A stretch of 64,000 nt of DNA. Origin: Rhodopirellula sp. SM50 (lineage in GTDB: Bacteria > Planctomycetota > Planctomycetia > Pirellulales > Pirellulaceae). The stretch lies in the NCBI RefSeq assembly GCF_002289565.1, contig NZ_NTFY01000018.1, positions 62,001-126,000 of the forward strand, read 5' to 3'. Made by a program: the position numbers and the translations under genes. Of this stretch, positions 63,913-64,000 are shown piece after piece (positions within the stretch are counted from its first letter, which is position 1; each line of letters begins with the position of its first letter). The notes beneath the pieces were generated by a model. The model was not told where the DNA came from, ran no database searches, and was given only the letters and a program-made list of their open reading frames with translations.

Positions 63913-64000
63913 TGTGATCACGTCGGGACGAAAACGCTGGCACCCTCTGGCAGGATCCGTTCTAATCGAGTCCCTTCACCGACACGCCTGACGGGCGACA

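Noticed and set aside
63647-63991. Reading frame starting MRSKQTPERAG, also present at 42902-43297 and partly at 26693
   Set aside because: It lies inside the MITE-like element and is shared only because the DNA is shared; it runs through hairpin arms and has no ribosome-binding site. Its conservation is explained by copying, not by selection for a protein.

Overview
This 64 kb window is high-GC chromosomal DNA of a planctomycete, most likely of the order Pirellulales (Rhodopirellula-type). The case rests on a LEPR-XLL-type N-terminus and a dockerin pair on a giant surface protein, an ECF sigma factor followed by a zinc-ribbon Ser/Thr kinase, a DUF1611-like/M20/flavin-reductase operon, a YidC with a PDZ insertion, a C30-type carotenoid cluster, and many short palindromic repeats between genes. 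I see no rRNA, tRNA, CRISPR array, complete insertion sequence or prophage.

Layout. 1-4.1 kb: the end of a polysaccharide tyrosine kinase, an HPF-like/sigma-region-2-like fusion, a Cys-rich membrane protein and a CHAD protein. 4.1-7.7 kb (minus): a CBS-domain remnant, a P-loop protein, an M20 peptidase, a flavin reductase and a lipoprotein. 7.9-9.7 kb: DUF456 and TPR-methyltransferase proteins. 9.8-18.3 kb (minus): a complete F1Fo ATP synthase operon (AtpZ-like, AtpI-like, B, E, F, H, A, G, D, C). 18.7-26.6 kb: DUF4912 protein, ThuA protein, ECF sigma plus kinase, exonuclease III and a secreted PHP phosphoesterase. 26.8-35.3 kb: YidC, a glycine-zipper protein, a double ABC-2 permease, epmB divergent from efp, and mgtE. 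35.4-42.9 kb: a 1942-residue modular surface protein and fumarase. 43.5-48.6 kb (minus): a glycosyltransferase, acyltransferase, CrtI-family oxidoreductase and aldehyde dehydrogenase, matching the late steps of staphyloxanthin-like C30 carotenoid synthesis. 48.9-56.9 kb (minus): a duplicated parvulin-type PPIase, a dihydropyrimidinase and an FHA/coiled-coil/acidic-repeat protein. 57.3-63.4 kb: a DksA-type zinc finger protein, HtrA protease, an ECF sigma/anti-sigma pair and an RTX-repeat protein.

The intergenic DNA is unusually rich in repeats. Three families stand out: a MITE-like element with about 21-bp terminal inverted repeats (four copies or fragments), nested palindromes with GC-rich arms, and the related GCTTCCAGCTTGC / GGCTTCCAGCCTGTC palindromes. 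Six of the seven convergent gene junctions carry one of these repeats, so they may serve as bidirectional terminators or 3'-end structures. Start codons were chosen by homology expectation, signal peptides and ribosome-binding sites; several genes have been shortened from their longest possible frame because the extra N-terminus is repeat-derived or non-coding in character.
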